Position numbers and translations under genes: made by a program. Shown piece by piece: positions 8,941-11,003 of a DNA stretch of 11,003 bases. Position 1 is the stretch's first letter; the number at the start of each line of letters is the position of its first letter. This DNA comes from Euperipatoides rowelli (lineage: Eukaryota; Onychophora; Udeonychophora; Euonychophora; Peripatopsidae), in NCBI GenBank assembly GCA_003024985.2, contig PXIH01S0013263.1; one strand, given 5' to 3'. Under the pieces are notes generated by a model. The model was not told the DNA's origin, searched no databases, and worked only from the letters and a program-made list of their open reading frames with translations.

Positions 8941-9007
8941 TCAATCACCTATCTCCAAATGCTTCCATGACTAATGGTCATGGAAGCATTTGGAGGTAGG
9001 CCATTGA
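8941..9007. repeat. Near-perfect 24-bp hairpin with 5-nt loop
   Basis: Arms 8948-8971 and 8977-9000 are reverse complements at 23 of 24 positions, with loop TAATG. After a 2-nt symmetric mismatch the pairing resumes for five more bases (TCAAT 8941-8945 with ATTGA 9003-9007). It lies within the old minus-strand coding relic. Its near-perfection implies recent origin, for example by template switching, or selection for the structure. Confidence 0.85.
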
Positions 9008-9229
9008 ATAAAGTGATCTTTTAAACAACATTTGAGATATAGTTAGAAATTTCACACTGCTTCCCACCCAGGAAATGTTAATTAGCATATATGAGTTCAG
9101 GTAAAGTTTATTGACACTCAACTTAGTTCTCAATATAAACAATAACTGTAATACAGTGACATGTTTGCATTATTAGGTCTTCCACCCATGTCTGAAATAA
9201 ACATAGCAATGAGTATGGTATTGAGCTTA

Positions 9230-9660
9230 CTCTGCTATCAAGTCCACATCCATTACTTGATACTTCACCTTTTCATTTTCTTTATCTCCTTGTTCGTCAC
9301 ATGTATTTTTGCATTTCTGTTGTTTCAACTTGTGTAATTCATCTTCTATTTTTGGCAATTCAGGATTTAGAGCTTAAACCTCTTTTTCACAAAATAGGCA
9401 ACAGATGTTTTAAGAAAAGTACAATACTGATAATCTTAGTGAATGTTTCATACTTCTTTATTCATATTCATGCACTTGATCTTTCTGTTTCATTTTGTTA
9501 CTTTAATGGTGCTTCGTTTCATGTAAATCCATCTACAGTTGACATATAGTCGAACTTCTTCAAAGGTAACACACCTGTTATAATTGATCTTTCTTTGCTT
9601 TACCATATTTGATACAATATGTCTTTTTAGTTGTTTCTGGACAACCACAATATTCCTCTT
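9230..9660 (-). pseudogene. Possible N-terminal, Cys-rich part of the same relic
   Basis: The minus strand has coding-like, strongly charged pieces in shifting frames. GCPETTKKTYCIKYGKAKKD lies at about 9585-9645, CCLFCEKEV at about 9375-9402, and NPELPKIEDELHKLKQQKCK runs down to about 9310, followed by CDEQGDKENEKVKYQVMDVD to about 9241. The Cys pairs would suit a zinc-binding N-terminal region upstream of the DNVDxN segment, which is on the same strand and lies downstream in reading direction. The link is inferred from position and composition. It could instead be part of another element, and I cannot assign a family. Confidence 0.35.
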
Positions 9661-9689
9661 TTTAAGGCAGTTATTACAAAAAAAATTAT

Positions 9690-9705
9690 TTATTTCGATA
9701 TTTAT
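9690..9705 (+). repeat. Target-site duplication, left copy
   Basis: TTATTTCGATATTTAT here matches 10072-10087 exactly (16 bp) and borders the A-rich tail end of the SINE. The length suits LINE-machinery target-primed integration. Confidence 0.8.
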
Positions 9706-10071
9706 TTATTTATTTTTTAAATTTATTTATTCTGCCTAATGGCTAAGGAAACCAACTATTTACATATTTACAATTCCAGTATTACAATCTTCTGACACCG
9801 GATACAACAGTGATGCAAGCCTTCTTCTTGCGCATGTCCACTGATCATCTCTACAGCCATAATCCTTTTCCTTGCAACTTAATCCATTTATCTATTAACA
9901 GACATACAATTAACATCATAATTACTATTAAATTCCCGTTCTACAAACAGTGAAAGAAAATTTTGCTAATTTTTCGGCACCAAAGCTGCTTAGGGATTGA
10001 ACCATTAGATTCCCTTATATGCCAAGCACACCGTAGCCGGGTATAATACCTCACGGCCATGCCACCTTGAC
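9706..10071 (-). mobile_element. tRNA-derived SINE (~366 bp)
   Basis: This non-autonomous retroposon is inserted in minus orientation. Its head (10071 down) begins GTCAAGGTGGCATGGCCGTG, with an A-box-like TGGCCGTGAGG at 10049-10059. About 45 nt further is a B box GGTTCAATCCC (9993-10003) that fits the RNA polymerase III consensus GGTTCRANYCC. A body of about 280 bp follows, then an A-rich tail built from AAATAAATAAAT-type units (9706-9735, seen as T-rich on the plus strand). The element is bounded by perfect 16-bp direct repeats at 9690-9705 and 10072-10087. It encodes no protein and would have depended on a LINE for mobility. The perfect duplication implies fairly recent insertion. I cannot match the body to a named SINE family or the head to one specific tRNA. 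Confidence 0.8.
9993..10003 (-). promoter_or_regulatory. RNA polymerase III B box of the SINE
   Basis: GGTTCAATCCC on the minus strand matches the internal B-box consensus. Together with the weaker A box at 10049-10059 it forms a type 2 internal promoter that would drive transcription of the SINE. Confidence 0.7.
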
Positions 10072-10087
10072 TTATTTCGATATTTAT
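10072..10087 (+). repeat. Target-site duplication, right copy
   Basis: Exact copy of 9690-9705, directly abutting the SINE head. Removing the element and one copy gives a continuous pre-insertion site. Confidence 0.8.
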
Positions 10088-10315
10088 GTTTCAGTAGCAC
10101 ATGTAGTCATTTCAAGATCTGAATAAAAAAAAAACACCATATATAATTTGTATTTTGTTTGGGCTGACAATAGCATCAGCTTTTTACCTTTTTCCTTTAG
10201 TTATATTAAATAGTATTAATTAGTAGCCAACTTATGGTTTAGCTGTTTCTCATATCCTTTTAGTTGTTAGTAAGATACAAAACAGAAAAGTGGTGACGAA
10301 TATTTAATTTAAAAA
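10088..10315 (+). other. Upstream region of the gag relic, possible LTR end and primer site
   Basis: AT-rich, without its own coding content. TGGTGACGAA at 10291-10300, 15 bp before the gag start, begins with the TGG expected of a tRNA primer binding site and resembles the leader of Ty3/Gypsy elements. A 5' LTR would then end at about 10279-10286, where CA-ending words occur. The LTR start cannot be fixed because the 3' copy lies outside the window. Confidence 0.3.
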
Positions 10316-11003
10316 ATGGAATCAAAAATTGAAAGTTTTGATCGATTAAAAACTAGCTGGCAGAGATACACGCAGCAATTAATATTTTATTTACAAGCGA
10401 ACAATGTAGAAGATAAATTAAAACTGCCTACAATATTAACAGTTATAGGAAACAATGTTTTTAATTTATTATATTATCTGATCATTCCGGCTGACCCTAG
10501 CAGCAAAATCGTAGATGAAGTCTTTAAAATATTGAAAAGACATTATAACCCAAAAGGAATATCTCAGATTGATCGATTTAAACTTCACCAGAAAATGTAG
10601 TCAGATTCAATGGATTAAGAGACAGCACAATAAACAAATGTTTAAACATGGAAAGAAATAACATAGACTTTGATGAGTTGGATAGCCTAGTCTCTGCAGC
10701 AGGATTAAGCAGCAAAAATATTGATAATTTGGAAAACAAAAATATTTTTCCTGTTAAAGAAAATAATAATAACTATAAACCAATCTCAAGGTTTGTCAAT
10801 TTAAAAATGCCACATGCTATGTCTGTAAAAAACCTGGACACATCAAAACTATTTGCAGGTTTGCCCAAAATAATACTGCTGAAAAGAAAAAATGTTGTAT
10901 CTTTAACTTACAGATCAAGATAATTCTAATGAGAAAGACAGTAATCCAGAAACGATTATTAATAAATATGAAATAGTAAATCAATTAAAGGTCAAATGTA
11001 ACA
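10316..11003 (+). pseudogene. gag: Ty3/Gypsy retrotransposon gag, broken and truncated by window end
   Basis: This is the capsid and nucleocapsid precursor of an LTR retrotransposon. The first frame (10316-10600, 94 residues) has FDRLKTSWQRYTQQLIFYL near its start, then ILTVIGNNVFNLLYYL, and HYNPKGISQIDRFKLHQ near the stop, the order expected of gypsy-type gag (W-x-x-Y...TVIG...LL...LxxHyxPk...eRfkFh). A second frame opens at or before 10597 with VVRFNGLRDSTINKCLNMER, matching the later gag segment normally written DRFVxGLRD. Some 40-50 residues usually found between these two are missing, so an internal deletion is inferred at about 10590-10600. A third frame carries the nucleocapsid knuckle CYVCKKPGHIKTIC (10815-10856), a perfect CX2CX4HX4C. 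Another frame change follows, with acidic sequence NEKDSNPETIINKYEI running to the edge. Protease and reverse transcriptase would lie beyond the window. It cannot make a full Gag. Confidence 0.8.

Noticed and set aside
8941-9007. Call as a microRNA precursor
   Set aside because: The stem is shorter than a usual primary transcript hairpin and the 5-nt loop is small; kept as an unexplained fold-back.
9301-9549. 82-codon plus-strand open frame
   Set aside because: Hydrophobic, Phe/Ile-rich antisense reading of the charged minus-strand coding-like sequence.
9585-9660. Cys-rich piece as a piggyBac C-terminal zinc domain
   Set aside because: Only one C-x-C and a later Cys fit. No upstream DDE transposase sequence is visible, and the SINE and gag region lie where it should be.
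9961-10071. Possible genuine tRNA gene
   Set aside because: The B box is good but no acceptor-stem pairing or complete cloverleaf can be drawn, and the sequence is bounded by target duplications with an A-rich tail, so it is a SINE head.
10088-10290. Defined 5' LTR
   Set aside because: No second LTR copy is in the window, so neither end can be fixed.
1-11003. Prokaryotic features, CRISPR array, operon or rRNA genes
   Set aside because: No regularly spaced repeats with unique spacers, no ribosome-binding-site-led genes and no rRNA-like sequence; the content is that of eukaryotic repeats.

Overview
The window looks like AT-rich, intron- or intergenic-type DNA from a eukaryote, most likely an invertebrate animal. 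There is no operon structure, no ribosome binding sites and no intact gene. Homopolymer runs are frequent, CpG appears sparse, and nearly everything recognisable is decayed transposable-element or protein-coding relic sequence. One N (4483) shows this is a draft assembly. I cannot name the species.

Layout from left to right. 1-500: somewhat less AT-rich DNA with promoter-like words but no convincing gene. 500-1400: AT-rich DNA without recognisable content. 1415-2560 (minus): a degraded non-LTR retrotransposon (LINE) covering reverse transcriptase, post-RT region and a C-terminal CX2CX7HX4C knuckle, with many stop codons but one continuous frame over most of its length. 2596-2799: a degenerate tandem repeat of about 104 bp whose units fold back on themselves. 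2999-3139 (plus): a short coding-like frame of unknown meaning. 3692-3761 and 4484-4553: an exact 70-bp direct repeat whose second copy begins next to the N, probably an assembly artefact. 4537-5448 (minus): several protein-like open segments that I do not recognise. 5953-7650 (minus): a second LINE relic of a different type (L1/Tx1-like), holding a mutated YxDD box and a short-loop G-quadruplex motif. 8230-8830, and possibly up to 9660 (minus): the relic of a large uncharacterised metazoan multicopy protein family with a DNVDxN motif, interrupted by a near-perfect 24-bp hairpin. 9706-10071 (minus): a tRNA-derived SINE with a B box and 16-bp target-site duplications. 10316-11003 (plus, running off the edge): a broken Ty3/Gypsy-type gag with a CCHC zinc knuckle.

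The elements do not work together as a pathway. They form a nested graveyard of elements of different ages. The SINE (perfect target-site duplication) and the hairpin look young, while the LINEs and the DNVDxN relic look old. I see no sign of a new functional system. The best leads are the SINE, the DNVDxN relic, the unidentified 4537-5448 relic and the fold-back structures.
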